Source of the DNA: Mediterranea sp. An20
GTDB lineage: Bacteria > Bacteroidota > Bacteroidia > Bacteroidales > Bacteroidaceae
Direction: 5' to 3'
Assembly: GCF_002160055.1 (NCBI RefSeq)
Contig: NZ_NFJV01000011.1
Span: 62,001-126,000, forward strand
DNA length: 64,000 nucleotides
Below are positions 26,067-35,306 of this stretch, piece by piece. The notes beneath the pieces were generated by a model, which made no database searches, had not been told where the DNA came from, and worked only from the letters and a program-made list of their open reading frames with translations. A program made the position numbers and the translations under genes. Numbering within the stretch: position 1 is the first letter of the stretch; each line of letters opens with the position of its first letter.

Positions 26067-26132
26067 GCCACATCCTTATACCTTGGCAGCATACTTCTAA
26101 TACCTTGGCAGTCTATTTCTAATGCCTTGGCA
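26067..26132 (+). repeat. 22-bp tandem repeat array D (3 units plus partial)
   Basis: Units at 26067-26088, 26089-26110 and 26111-26132, each 22 bp and ending CCTTGGCA. A partial fourth unit starts at 26133. Confidence 0.8.
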
Positions 26133-26258
26133 GTCGGCTTCATCCGTATAAGAAGGGAATCTTGAAATTCATGTAGATGCTCTGTCGTGTCAGTGGCTTT
26201 TTGGTTGGAAAGTCTCACATATTTCCCTTCAAAGCATCGGCCTTTCTTGGGAAATGTG

Positions 26259-26266
26259 TAATTTTG
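26259..26266 (+). promoter_or_regulatory. Promoter box (TAATTTTG) directly before menF
   Basis: An exact TAnnTTTG match ending only 5 bp before the menF ATG at 26272. If used, the transcript would have almost no leader. Confidence 0.45.
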
Positions 26267-26271
26267 TGGCC

Positions 26272-27384
26272 ATGAATTTACCAGATAAAAAATTGTGTGA
26301 GCTGATAGATGAGCTGGAACAGAGTTCTGTCAGTTTTGCTCTTTACCGTCTGCCGTGGGAGAAAGAGCCTGTATTGGTGCTGCAGCGTGAAGGAGTGCTT
26401 CATACGTGTGCCCATTTGCAAGGGCTGAACGGAAAAACCGGCTTTGTATTGGCGCCATTCTGTCCCTCTGAACAGCATCCGGTGGTGATTATCCGCGCAG
26501 ACCGTAAGGCAGAAGGCTGGGCAGAGATTGCCGATGCTTTGGCGAGCATAGGGATGGCTAAGCCTGTTAAGGACAGGTTGATATCTGATAGGCATGTGCC
26601 TGCCTACACACGCCGGGATTACGGAGAGGCTTTCGGCCGTTTCATTCAACCGTTGCGGGAAGGAGTCTTCCAAAAGTTGGTGCTTTCGCGTTGTGAGACA
26701 GCTTCTTTGCCCGATACCTTTTCTCCGTTGGCTACCTTCGTCAATGCATGCACCAGTTATCCGCGCATGATGATATCGTTGGTTCATACCCCGGTGACGG
26801 GCACGTGGATAGGTTCTACGCCCGAAATTATTCTGAGTGCGGAACGGGGACGTTGGCACACGGTGTCGTTGGCGGGCACCATGCCGATGAACGGTGAGCA
26901 GATGCCGGAAGGATGGAGCTTGAAGAACCGGGAAGAGCAGATGTTGGTCAGTGCCTACTTGCGTGAGGTTATCGGAAGAATAGGGTTTAACCTGACCGAA
27001 GAGGGACCTTACACAGCCCGTGCAGGGCAGGTGGTGCACCTGAAGACTGATTTCTTTTTCAACCTGGAGCAGACGGATAATTTGGGAGACGTGCTGAACG
27101 AACTTCATCCTACCCCGGCAGTGTGCGGATTGCCCCGGCAGAAAGCCTACGATTTTATTGAATCCAACGAAGGATATGACCGTAGTTACTACACCGGTAT
27201 CATCGGTTGGCTGGATTCTTGGGGGGAACGTACTTCGCTCTACGTCAATTTGCGCTGCATGCAGCTGTCGGGCAAGCAAGCCGTCTTCTATGCCGGTGGA
27301 GGTATCTTGCCTTCGTCTGCTGAAGAGACCGAATGGGAAGAAACCCGGCATAAGATGGATACGATGAAAAGAATCATAAACTGA
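26272..27384 (+). CDS. menF: Isochorismate synthase MenF
   Basis: 370 residues. It belongs to the chorismate-binding family: FQKLVLSRCETASL, WIGSTPEIILSAERGRWHTV, VSLAGTMP, and the C-terminal signature ELHPTPAVCGLPRQKAYDFI with ESNEGYDRSYYTGIIGWLD. It converts chorismate to isochorismate, the first step of menaquinone synthesis, in the cytoplasm. It is the first gene of menF-D-B-C-E; menD follows after 18 bp. The ATG at 26272 gives the usual N-terminus (MNLPDKKLCELIDELE). Confidence 0.95.
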   Translation: MNLPDKKLCELIDELEQSSVSFALYRLPWEKEPVLVLQREGVLHTCAHLQGLNGKTGFVLAPFCPSEQHPVVIIRADRKAEGWAEIADALASIGMAKPVKDRLISDRHVPAYTRRDYGEAFGRFIQPLREGVFQKLVLSRCETASLPDTFSPLATFVNACTSYPRMMISLVHTPVTGTWIGSTPEIILSAERGRWHTVSLAGTMPMNGEQMPEGWSLKNREEQMLVSAYLREVIGRIGFNLTEEGPYTARAGQVVHLKTDFFFNLEQTDNLGDVLNELHPTPAVCGLPRQKAYDFIESNEGYDRSYYTGIIGWLDSWGERTSLYVNLRCMQLSGKQAVFYAGGGILPSSAEETEWEETRHKMDTMKRIIN

Positions 27385-27402
27385 TTCTCCGATAGAAATA
27401 AT

Positions 27403-29043
27403 ATGTATACGGATAAGAAAAGTATTTTGCAGTTGGCCGTACTGTTGGCTGCCCATGGTGTGCGGAAAGTTGTGTTATGTCCCGGTAGCCGGGACATTCC
27501 TTTGGTGCATACGTTTTCATCCATGCCCGAATTCACTTGTTATCAGGTGACGGATGAGCGCAGTGCCGGTTTCTTTGCCTTGGGATTGGCGTTGCATGAT
27601 GGGAGGCCGGCTGCTGTCTGTTGCACATCAGGTTCGGCGCTACTCAATCTGCATCCTGCTGTGGCAGAGGCTTTTTACAGACAGGTGCCCTTGGTGGTTA
27701 TTTCGGCCGACCGCCCCATGGCCTGGATAGGACAGATGGACGGGCAGACATTGCCGCAAGCTGGCGTGTTTGGCACCTTGGTGAAGAAGTCGGTACATCT
27801 GCCCGAAGTATCTTCGGCAGAAGACGAATGGTATTGCAACCGTCTTATTAATGAAGCCCTGCTGGCTGTAGACCATCACGGCAGAGGTCCCGTACACATC
27901 AACGTGCCTGTCTCCGAACCTTTTTTTGACTGTCCGGTCGGCAGTTTGCCGCAGGCGCGTGTCATAACCCGCTGCTCCGGCAGTTTTTCTTCTTTGCTGG
28001 AGGACCTGAACCGTTATCCGCGGCGTATGTTGGTCATCGGGCAGGAAGACCCGATGTTTCAGGACGGACTGGACAGGCTTGCTGATGTAGACCGTTACTT
28101 TGTGTGCGTGGCCGAACATCTTGCCAACTACCACGGAACGGCTGTCCGGAACATTGATGCTGTGCTGTATTTTCAAGATAAAGAAGCTCGGTTGGGATTG
28201 AGTCCTGATTTGCTGATTACTTGCGGCGGTCACATTATTTCCAAACGGCTCAAACAACTGTTGCGGAGTTGTCCGCCCCAAGCGCATTGGCACATCACTC
28301 CTACAGGTGAAGTGGCAGATTTGTTTCAGTCGCTTACCACCTTGATCGAAGCCAGACCGACAGAGTTCTTATCACAGGTGCTGCCGCAATGTGTAGAGGC
28401 CGACGGGGGGTATAGGGAACGTTGGCAGCAGCTTTCGGCTAAGCTGCCACGACCGGATTTTCCCTATTCGGAAATGGGAGTTATCGGCAAGGTCATGCAA
28501 CACCTGCCGCAGACTTGTTCGTTGCATCTTGCCAACAGTTCGGTGGTGCGTTATGCCCAGTTGTTTCCTCTGCCTGCCAGTGTGAAGGTGCTGTCCAATC
28601 GCGGTATGAATGGTATCGAAGGTTCCCTGTCGGCTGCGGTGGGATATGCCGCGGCTTCCGGTGAGCTGAATTTTGCATTCATCGGCGACCTGAGTTTCTT
28701 CTACGACATGAATGCCTTATGGAACCATTGTTACGGCCCGAACTTGCGTATTTTGCTGCTTAACAATCGAGGGGGAGAAATCTTCCATGCCTTGCCCGGC
28801 TTGAATCTTGCCGGTGATACCCATCGTTTCGTGGTTGGCACGCATCAGACAACGGCTCGCGGTTGGGCAGAGACTTGCGGGTTTGAGTATCTTCCGGTAT
28901 ATGACGAGGCCGATTTGGCGAAGACATTGCCCCGTTTTGTGCAGCCGGCGGTTACCGGTCGTCCGATGTTGCTGGAAGCTTTTACCGACCCAACCACTGA
29001 TGTGCAGCTTTTGAAAAACTATTATCATTCGATAAAATCATAA
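27403..29043 (+). CDS. menD: SEPHCHC synthase MenD
   Basis: 546 residues. It is a thiamine-diphosphate enzyme with [20 protein letters not shown] at the start, [20 protein letters not shown] (catalytic Glu region) and [20 protein letters not shown]. The C-terminal cofactor domain has [20 protein letters not shown] and [16 protein letters not shown]. It joins 2-oxoglutarate to isochorismate. It is full length and sits between menF and menB. Confidence 0.97.
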   Translation: MYTDKKSILQLAVLLAAHGVRKVVLCPGSRDIPLVHTFSSMPEFTCYQVTDERSAGFFALGLALHDGRPAAVCCTSGSALLNLHPAVAEAFYRQVPLVVISADRPMAWIGQMDGQTLPQAGVFGTLVKKSVHLPEVSSAEDEWYCNRLINEALLAVDHHGRGPVHINVPVSEPFFDCPVGSLPQARVITRCSGSFSSLLEDLNRYPRRMLVIGQEDPMFQDGLDRLADVDRYFVCVAEHLANYHGTAVRNIDAVLYFQDKEARLGLSPDLLITCGGHIISKRLKQLLRSCPPQAHWHITPTGEVADLFQSLTTLIEARPTEFLSQVLPQCVEADGGYRERWQQLSAKLPRPDFPYSEMGVIGKVMQHLPQTCSLHLANSSVVRYAQLFPLPASVKVLSNRGMNGIEGSLSAAVGYAAASGELNFAFIGDLSFFYDMNALWNHCYGPNLRILLLNNRGGEIFHALPGLNLAGDTHRFVVGTHQTTARGWAETCGFEYLPVYDEADLAKTLPRFVQPAVTGRPMLLEAFTDPTTDVQLLKNYYHSIKS

Positions 29044-29057
29044 AAACAATTAGTACT

Positions 29058-29873
29058 ATGAGAGAATGGAAAACTATTAAAGAATACGGAGATATTCTTT
29101 TCGACTTCTACAACGGCATAGCCAAGATAACCATCAACCGTCCGCGTTATCGGAATGCCTTTACGCCCCAAACGACGTCTGAAATCAGTGATGCGCTTTA
29201 TTATTGCCGCGAGTGCCAGGACATCAATGTAGTGGTGTTGACCGGTGCCGGCGACAAAGCTTTCTGTTCTGGCGGTGATATGCATGTGAAGGGGCACGGT
29301 GGCTATGTGGGTACCGACGGTGTGCCGCGGCTGAATGTGCTGGACGTACAGAAGCAGATTCGTTCCCTGCCGAAGCCGGTGATTGCCATGGTCAATGGTT
29401 ATGCTATCGGTGGCGGACATGTGCTGCATGTCGTGTGCGATTTGACCATTGCTTCCGAAAATGCCATCTTCGGACAGACCGGTCCGCGTGTTGGCAGTTT
29501 TGATGCCGGATTTGGTTCTTCTTATCTGGCCCGGGTGGTAGGACAGAAGAAAGCCCGCGAGATATGGTTCCTTTGTCGGCAGTATTCAGCACAAGAAGCT
29601 CTGGAGATGGGGCTGGTCAACAAAGTGGTGCCTTTCGACCGCCTCGAAGATGAAGTAGTGGAGTGGGCCGAGACCATGATGCAGCACAGCCCCCTGGCAT
29701 TGCGTATGATTAAGGCTGGTCTGAACGCCGAATTGGACGGACAAGCTGGCATTCAGGAACTGGCAGGCGATGCTACCATGCTTTACTACATGACGGAAGA
29801 GGCACAAGAGGGTGGCCGTGCCTTCTTGGAGAAACGCAAGCCGGATTGGTCCAAATATCCGAAATTCCCTTAA
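29058..29873 (+). CDS. menB: 1,4-dihydroxy-2-naphthoyl-CoA synthase MenB
   Basis: 271 residues of the crotonase fold. Seen are [56 protein letters not shown] and [20 protein letters not shown], all near-invariant in MenB. It cyclises o-succinylbenzoyl-CoA. It follows menD by 14 bp. A 417-bp repeat-rich gap separates it from menC, which is unusual in an otherwise tight operon. Confidence 0.97.
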   Translation: MREWKTIKEYGDILFDFYNGIAKITINRPRYRNAFTPQTTSEISDALYYCRECQDINVVVLTGAGDKAFCSGGDMHVKGHGGYVGTDGVPRLNVLDVQKQIRSLPKPVIAMVNGYAIGGGHVLHVVCDLTIASENAIFGQTGPRVGSFDAGFGSSYLARVVGQKKAREIWFLCRQYSAQEALEMGLVNKVVPFDRLEDEVVEWAETMMQHSPLALRMIKAGLNAELDGQAGIQELAGDATMLYYMTEEAQEGGRAFLEKRKPDWSKYPKFP

Positions 29874-29961
29874 GCGTATACAAAAAGAGATTTATACAAT
29901 GAAATGGTCTGGACTTTCCGATTGCTGTACGGCATAACAGGTACCTTGCTGATAATCAGCA

Positions 29962-30027
29962 TGCTGCTTCTTATATATAACGAGCTTGCTGCTTATTGCT
30001 TGGAAGCAGGCTGCTTATCGCTTGGCT
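29962..30027 (+). repeat. 22-bp tandem repeat array E (3 units)
   Basis: Three 22-bp units at 29962-29983, 29984-30005 and 30006-30027. The last two share TGCTTATYGCTTGG. They lie between menB and menC. Confidence 0.75.
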
Positions 30028-30097
30028 GTTTCCTGTAAAGAGCTTATCAGAAATGCCACCCGTATGTACACAAGACCTTCGGAGGAGTGCTAAAAAG

Positions 30098-30277
30098 TTT
30101 AAGAGTCTGTTTAGATTTTGTTCAGCCTTATGTTGAGTACTGTTTCCGAGGATATTTTCCGGTGTACTGAGGAGCGTAGCGGGCTACGTGACGAAGTCTG
30201 CCCGGAAACGGGACCGGAAAGAGGCTTGAAGGAGGCCGCTATAAATCTTAAAGAGGAAAATTTAAACAGGCGATAAA
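30098..30277. mobile_element. MITE-like element between menB and menC
   Basis: The stretch begins TTTAAGAGTCTGTTTAGATTTT and ends with AAAATTTAAACAGGC, giving imperfect terminal inverted repeats built on CTGTTTARATTTT. It has no coding capacity. A matching end (CTTAAACAGACTCTAC) occurs at about 62284-62299, so the end sequence is dispersed. It may move only with help from a transposase elsewhere. Confidence 0.5.
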
Positions 30278-30290
30278 TTACTTCAGTGAA

Positions 30291-31367
30291 ATGAACTATC
30301 ACATACAAATCATTCCCCGCACACTGCATTTCAGGCAACCGGCAGGCACTTCGCGGGGCGTTTATCACACCCGGCGAGTCTGGTATCTTCTTCTGACAGC
30401 CGATGGAACGAACAGCTTCGGAGTAGGCGAATGCGCCCCTCTGCCCGACCTGAGTTGCGATGCGTTGCCCGATTATGAAGAGATACTGACCCGTTTCTGC
30501 CATCGTTTTGAGGCAGAGGGACGTATTGATTACGAGGCATTGGCCCCTTATCCTTCCATTTTGTTTGGGTTGGAAACGGCTCTTTTGCATTTTCAGGCTG
30601 GTGGAGTCCGTTTTTTCCATACTCCTTTCTCTGAGGGACACGAAGGCATTCCTATCAACGGCCTCATCTGGATGGGCAATTTTGAGGAAATGTCACAGCG
30701 GTTGGAGGAAAAAATGCGCCTCGGATTCCGTTGCATCAAGGTGAAAATTGGAGCCATAGACTTTGAACGGGAGTTGGAATTGCTTGACCGCATCCGCCGA
30801 CGTTTCACTCCGCAACAGATAGAACTGCGTGTAGATGCCAACGGTGCTTTCTTGCCGGAAGACGCTCCGCAGAAGCTGGAGGCTTTAAGCCGGTTCGGCC
30901 TGCACTCCATTGAGCAGCCGGTGCGTGCCGGGCAGTGGGAAGTGATGGCTCGCCTTTGTGCCTCGGCTCCTTTCCCTATTGCGCTGGATGAAGAACTTAT
31001 CGGCATCAACGAGCGAGCCAGGAAGATAGCACTGTTGGATACGATACGGCCTCAATACATTATCCTGAAACCTTCGCTTCACGGAGGGTTGCATGGTGCG
31101 GCAGAGTGGATAAAGCTGGCGGCAGAACGTGGCATCGGCTCGTGGGTGACTTCGGCTTTGGAGTCGAATGTAGGCTTGAATGCCATTGCCCAATGGTGTG
31201 CAACCCTGCATCCGCAGATGCCGCAAGGATTGGGCACGGGGCTGCTCTTTACGGATAATGTAGATTATCCGTTGCACATAGAGGGCGATTGCCTGTGGTG
31301 TCAAGGTGACAATACGGAACCTGAACTATGGAGTTATCTGAAAGGAGACGGAGGGACAGATGACTGA
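30291..31367 (+). CDS. menC: o-succinylbenzoate synthase MenC
   Basis: 358 residues of the enolase superfamily. Seen are FRCIKVKIGAIDFERELELL (catalytic Lys on KVKIG), ELRVDANGAFLPEDA, HSIEQPVRAGQWE and IALDEELIG, with WVTSALESNVGLNAIAQW near the end. It dehydrates SHCHC to o-succinylbenzoate. Its end overlaps menE by 8 bp. The ATG at 30291 lies just after the MITE-like element, so its own promoter, if any, comes from the inserted DNA. Confidence 0.95.
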   Translation: MNYHIQIIPRTLHFRQPAGTSRGVYHTRRVWYLLLTADGTNSFGVGECAPLPDLSCDALPDYEEILTRFCHRFEAEGRIDYEALAPYPSILFGLETALLHFQAGGVRFFHTPFSEGHEGIPINGLIWMGNFEEMSQRLEEKMRLGFRCIKVKIGAIDFERELELLDRIRRRFTPQQIELRVDANGAFLPEDAPQKLEALSRFGLHSIEQPVRAGQWEVMARLCASAPFPIALDEELIGINERARKIALLDTIRPQYIILKPSLHGGLHGAAEWIKLAAERGIGSWVTSALESNVGLNAIAQWCATLHPQMPQGLGTGLLFTDNVDYPLHIEGDCLWCQGDNTEPELWSYLKGDGGTDD

Positions 31368-32439
31368 TATAGAACGCCAGATGATCACCATTGACGGGGT
31401 GACTTATACCGCTGAAGATTGCCGTACCCGGCTGCGTGCTGAGTTCAGCCACCAATATGGCGAGGACAGCTTCCAGGTGCAGCTGGCAGGTTTCTTGCAG
31501 GAGTGGTTCGATGGCTCAGATACCTTGTCGGTACATACATCCGGTTCGACGGGAGTGCCCAAGGAACTCCGGGTTGAAAAAGAGCGTATGATGAACTCTG
31601 CCCGGATGACGGTAGATTTCTTAGGCCTTCAGGCTGGTGATACCGCTTTGCTCTGTATGCCGCTGCCCTATATTGCCGGGAAAATGGTGGTAGTCCGTAC
31701 CCTGGTTGCTGGGTTGAACCTGATTCCTGTGCACCCATCCGGGCATCCGTTGGCTGGGTTGTCGGAAGCTCCGGTTTTTGCTGCAATGATTCCGATGCAG
31801 GTGTTCAATGCTTTGCAGGTGCCAGGCGAATGTGAAATACTGCAGCAGGTACGCCAGCTGATTATTGGCGGAGGGGCGGTGGACGATGCGCTGGCTTCGG
31901 TGCTGAAGACTTTTCCCCAGTCTGTGTGGAGCACCTACGGTATGACCGAAACCCTTTCGCACATAGCCATGCGCCGGTTGAGCGGAGGGAAAGCTTCGGA
32001 GTGGTACACACTTTTCGAGGGTGTAACCGTGTCGGTCAGCCCGGAAGGCACGCTTGTCATCTATGCTCCTGCCGTGAATCCCGACCGTCTGGAGACGAAT
32101 GACCTGGTAGAACTCGATGCCCAGGGACGATTCCGTGTGTTGGGTCGCAGAGACAATACCATCAATACAGGTGGTGTAAAAGTACAGATAGAACAGGTGG
32201 AAGCTGCTTTGCATCCTCACTTGCCATTCCCTTTTGTCATTACATCAGCTCCCGATGCCAAGTTTGGCGAACGGGTAGTGATGCTGGTGGAGGGAGTTGC
32301 TGAAGACCATCCCCGCATAGCATCGGCCATAGCTGCCCTGCCTCCTTACTGGCGCCCCAAGCAGATTATAGGTGTAGCTTCCCTGCCAAAGACCGGAACC
32401 GGCAAACCCGACCGGGCAGCGGCCAAGCGGATGGTGTAA
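31360..32439 (+). CDS. menE: o-succinylbenzoate-CoA ligase MenE
   Basis: 359 residues, short for an acyl-CoA ligase but usual for the Bacteroides MenE. The AMP-binding motif is VHTSGSTGVPKELRVEKERM. Later motifs are STYGMTETLSHIAMRRL, NDLVELDAQGRFRVLGRRDN and SLPKTGTGKPDRAAAK, where the catalytic Lys follows TGTG. It activates o-succinylbenzoate for MenB. It is the last gene of the men cluster and converges on the aldo/keto reductase at 32457. Confidence 0.95.
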   Translation: MTDIERQMITIDGVTYTAEDCRTRLRAEFSHQYGEDSFQVQLAGFLQEWFDGSDTLSVHTSGSTGVPKELRVEKERMMNSARMTVDFLGLQAGDTALLCMPLPYIAGKMVVVRTLVAGLNLIPVHPSGHPLAGLSEAPVFAAMIPMQVFNALQVPGECEILQQVRQLIIGGGAVDDALASVLKTFPQSVWSTYGMTETLSHIAMRRLSGGKASEWYTLFEGVTVSVSPEGTLVIYAPAVNPDRLETNDLVELDAQGRFRVLGRRDNTINTGGVKVQIEQVEAALHPHLPFPFVITSAPDAKFGERVVMLVEGVAEDHPRIASAIAALPPYWRPKQIIGVASLPKTGTGKPDRAAAKRMV

Positions 32440-32456
32440 GGAGGAGCACGAAACGA

Positions 32457-33278
32457 CTACCAACCGGCCAGAGGTATCTTTTGAATCGGTGCCGGGAAGG
32501 CTGCATCTATCTCGCGCAGGTCTTCTGCCGTTAGCGTGAGGTCGAGGCTGCGGGTGTTTTCTTCTACATGGGCGACGCTTCCTGCCTTGGGGATGGCTAT
32601 GATGCCCGGAGTGCGCATTGTCCATGCCAACATGATTTGTGTAGGAGTGGCATGGTGTCTCTCGGCTATCCTCACCAGGGTTTCATGGTGGCGCAATCTG
32701 CCTTCGCCAAGTGGCGTATAAGCCATGAGAGGCATTGTGTGACGTTCGCTCCATGGGATAAGGTCGTACTCAATTCCCCGGTCCTGCAGGTTGTATAACA
32801 CCTGATTGGTTGCGCAGTCTGTGCCGTGCGGCAGGGCAAGGATGCGTTCCATGTCTGCCACGTCAAGATTGCTCATTCCCCATTGGCGTATCTTGCCTTC
32901 CTGCTGCAGCTCGGCGAAGGCGCGTACGGTTTCGGAGAACGGGTGATGTCCTATCCAATGCAGCAGGTAGAGGTCTATGTAATCTGTACCAAGTCTGCGC
33001 AGGCTTTGTTCACAAGCCCGTTTGGTACCTTCATAGCTGGCATGGGAAGGCAGGACTTTGCTGACAAGGAACACCTCGTCTCGGCAATGGCGCACCGCCT
33101 CGCCCACCAGGTCTTCTGTGCCATACATTTCGGCTGTATCTATCAGTGTCAGTCCCAGGCTGATGCCTCGGCGCAAGGCCTGTATCTCTTCGCTGCGCCG
33201 CCTGCCCATTTGGTAAGTGCCCTGTCCGAGCGGGCAGACCTGCTGCCCGTTTCGGAAAATGATGAGTGGTTGCTTCAT
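32457..33278 (-). CDS. Aldo/keto reductase
   Basis: 273 residues. It is a cytoplasmic AKR barrel with LIDTAEMYGTEDLVGEAVRH (catalytic Asp-Tyr), VFLVSKVLPSHASYEGTKRA (Lys), IDLYLLHWIGHHP (His) and a C-terminal NADPH site AIPKAGSVAHVEENTRSLDL. The catalytic tetrad Asp/Tyr/Lys/His is complete. It lies 22 bp downstream of the flavodoxin-fold reductase gene and is probably in its operon. Substrate is unknown. Confidence 0.93.
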   Translation of the reverse strand: MKQPLIIFRNGQQVCPLGQGTYQMGRRRSEEIQALRRGISLGLTLIDTAEMYGTEDLVGEAVRHCRDEVFLVSKVLPSHASYEGTKRACEQSLRRLGTDYIDLYLLHWIGHHPFSETVRAFAELQQEGKIRQWGMSNLDVADMERILALPHGTDCATNQVLYNLQDRGIEYDLIPWSERHTMPLMAYTPLGEGRLRHHETLVRIAERHHATPTQIMLAWTMRTPGIIAIPKAGSVAHVEENTRSLDLTLTAEDLREIDAAFPAPIQKIPLAGW

Positions 33279-33300
33279 CTTTTTATCTCTTCATTCTGCA

Positions 33301-33837
33301 TCAGACAGCTTTCCCCATTTCGTACGCTTGCTTCAAAGCCGCATGTCCTTCGATTTCTCCGGGGGAGTTTACTCCTCCTGCAAAGACAGTCCCTGCCAAG
33401 TGTGCCTCTTCGAAGCAGGCTATCCATCCTTCCAACCCGTTGACGGCGCGTTGAGGAACGTATGTCTCGTCTTCGGCGGCAGAAGTCAGCAGGTAGATGT
33501 CGCGAAAATGATAATCGGTCGTAAACAGAGGATTGGAGCGGTCGAGCAACGTCTTCAGCTGTCCGCTCAGTTCGTAATAATAGATAGGTGTGGCAAATGC
33601 CATGACATCGGCCGCATACATTTTCTGTACGATAGCGGGGGCATCGTCTGCAATGACACACTTCTGTGTGGTCTGGCAGGCCAGACAGCCTTTGCAGAAA
33701 TGCACTTCCTTGTCTTTCAGCGTGATGGTCTCCACTTCGTTTCCTGCCTCGGATGCTCCCCGGGCAAAGGCTTCAGCCAGAGCGTCCGAATTGCTTCTGT
33801 GCCTCAGGCTGGAGGTAATGATCAATACTTTTTTCAT
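33301..33837 (-). CDS. Flavodoxin-fold NAD(P)H-dependent oxidoreductase
   Basis: 178 residues. MKKVLIITSSLRHRSNSDAL gives the FMN phosphate loop (SSLRHRSNS), followed by CKGCLACQTTQKCVIADDAP, AFATPIYYYELSGQLKTLLD and YLLTSAAEDE, typical of the iron-sulfur flavoprotein-like/NADPH-dependent FMN reductase family. The CxxCxxC-like cysteines (CKGCLAC, QKC) suggest metal or redox activity. A promoter box at 34014-34021 leaves a leader of about 170 nt containing array F. Confidence 0.9.
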   Translation of the reverse strand: MKKVLIITSSLRHRSNSDALAEAFARGASEAGNEVETITLKDKEVHFCKGCLACQTTQKCVIADDAPAIVQKMYAADVMAFATPIYYYELSGQLKTLLDRSNPLFTTDYHFRDIYLLTSAAEDETYVPQRAVNGLEGWIACFEEAHLAGTVFAGGVNSPGEIEGHAALKQAYEMGKAV

Positions 33838-33919
33838 TGTTCCTGATATGGGTTGTTGATTATTAAAGTTTGTTGTGTAACTTGTTGATAAACAGTAGTC
33901 TGTTTCCAAGCGCCCGGAA

Positions 33920-33963
33920 GTCGGCTCCTTAGCGCGTGGGAGTTCGCTTCTTAGCGCGTGGAA
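33920..33963 (+). repeat. 22-bp tandem repeat array F (2 units plus flanks)
   Basis: Two 22-bp units, 33920-33941 and 33942-33963, share CTTAGCGCGTGG. They lie in the divergent gap 33838-34187, inside the predicted leader of the flavodoxin-type gene. No gene was seen in the gap. Confidence 0.7.
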
Positions 33964-34013
33964 GTTTACTTCCGAAGGCTGCCTCCCGTTCGGGCATGTA
34001 CTGTTTACGGAAA

Positions 34014-34021
34014 CAAAGATA
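34014..34021 (-). promoter_or_regulatory. Bacteroidetes -7 box (TATCTTTG) for the flavodoxin-type operon
   Basis: An exact TAnnTTTG match on the minus strand, 176 bp before the ATG at 33837. Confidence 0.5.
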
Positions 34022-34130
34022 TGCGGATTCTTCCACAATGATATTGCTGTAAAGTTCAAAATGTATGTCTGAAAAGTTCAAATAAAAAATCTTTCCGGAA
34101 AGCAGAATGAACAACTCCTGCCTCCAACAG

Positions 34131-34161
34131 TTGGCTGTATGCGTCTTTATTCATACCTTTG
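34131..34161 (+). promoter_or_regulatory. Promoter of rlmN
   Basis: TACCTTTG at 34154-34161 with TTGG at 34131, 20 bp upstream. The ATG follows at 34188. Confidence 0.6.
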
Positions 34162-34187
34162 TAGCCTGTTAAATAGGTGAGATACGA

Positions 34188-35231
34188 ATGAATATGCAGA
34201 AACATGCTCTTTTGGGTTTGACACTTCCTGAGTTGCAGGCGGTGGTGCAGGAGTTGGGCATGCCCGGCTTTGCTGCTAAACAGATAGCTTCGTGGCTGTA
34301 TGATAAAAAGGTGACGTCGATTGACGAGATGACCAATCTGTCGCTGAAGCATCGTGAGCGACTGAAAGAGGAATATGAAGTGGGAGCCGAACCACCCGTA
34401 GAGGCCATGCGCTCTGTGGACGGGACGGTGAAGTACCTTTACCGTGCAGGTGGCGGGCATTTTGTGGAAGCCGTCTATATCCCCGATGGCGACCGTGCCA
34501 CACTGTGCGTCTCTTCGCAGGTAGGCTGCAAGATGCATTGCCGTTTCTGTATGACCGGTCGCCAAGGCTTTTCAGCCAATCTGACTGCCGGGCAAATCAT
34601 CAATCAGATAAACTCCCTGCCTGAGCGCGACAAACTGACCAATGTTGTCATGATGGGCATGGGCGAACCCTTGGACAATCTGGATGAAGTGCTCAAGGCA
34701 TTGGACATCATGACTGCTCCCTATGGCTATGGGTGGAGCCCGAAGCGTGTTACGCTTTCTACCGTGGGGCTGCGCAAAGGACTGCAACGCTATCTGGAAG
34801 AGACCGACTGCCACCTGGCTGTCAGCCTGCACTCGCCGGTGCCCCAGCAGCGTGCGCAACTGATGCCTGCCGAGAAAGCCTTTTCCATTGTAGACATAGT
34901 GGAGAATCTCCATCGGTATGACTTCAGCAAACAGCGCCGTCTGTCGTTTGAATACATCATGTTCAAAGGAGTAAACGACTCGCAGGTGCACGCCAAAGAA
35001 TTGCTGAAACTGTTGCGGGGGCTGGATTGCCGGGTCAATCTGATACGTTTCCATGCTATTCCCGGTTCGGAACTGGAAGGATGCGATGCGGAGCAGATGA
35101 CTGCTTTCCGCGATTATCTGACCTCGCACGGCTTGTTTACGACCATACGTGCTTCGCGCGGTGAGGATATATTCGCGGCTTGCGGCATGTTGTCGACGGC
35201 GAGGATGGAAGAGAACAAAAACGTGAATTAA
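34188..35231 (+). CDS. rlmN: 23S rRNA/tRNA adenine-C2 methyltransferase RlmN
   Basis: 347 residues. It is a radical SAM methyltransferase with CKMHCRFC at Cys114, Cys118 and Cys121, preceded by ATLCVSSQVG. Further motifs are NVVMMGMGEPLDNLD and LAVSLHSPVPQQRAQLMP. The C-terminal catalytic Cys is in FAACGMLS, near residue 336. It methylates A2503 of 23S rRNA and A37 of some tRNAs. It has its own promoter; the DUF4837 gene follows. Confidence 0.96.
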   Translation: MNMQKHALLGLTLPELQAVVQELGMPGFAAKQIASWLYDKKVTSIDEMTNLSLKHRERLKEEYEVGAEPPVEAMRSVDGTVKYLYRAGGGHFVEAVYIPDGDRATLCVSSQVGCKMHCRFCMTGRQGFSANLTAGQIINQINSLPERDKLTNVVMMGMGEPLDNLDEVLKALDIMTAPYGYGWSPKRVTLSTVGLRKGLQRYLEETDCHLAVSLHSPVPQQRAQLMPAEKAFSIVDIVENLHRYDFSKQRRLSFEYIMFKGVNDSQVHAKELLKLLRGLDCRVNLIRFHAIPGSELEGCDAEQMTAFRDYLTSHGLFTTIRASRGEDIFAACGMLSTARMEENKNVN

Positions 35232-35275
35232 TGTGAATAATCCGCCTCTTTGTGGCATATATACCACTTTCTTCG

Positions 35276-35283
35276 TAGCTTTG
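35276..35283 (+). promoter_or_regulatory. Promoter box (TAGCTTTG) for the DUF4837-pdxA operon
   Basis: An exact TAnnTTTG match 23 bp before the ATG at 35307, with TTTG at 35249-35252. Confidence 0.5.
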
Positions 35284-35306
35284 TGAAGATAAAAAATAAG
35301 CCTGTC

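Noticed and set aside
25900..26132. Possible CRISPR array
   Set aside because: Repeats are contiguous tandem units without spacers, and no cas genes are present in the window.
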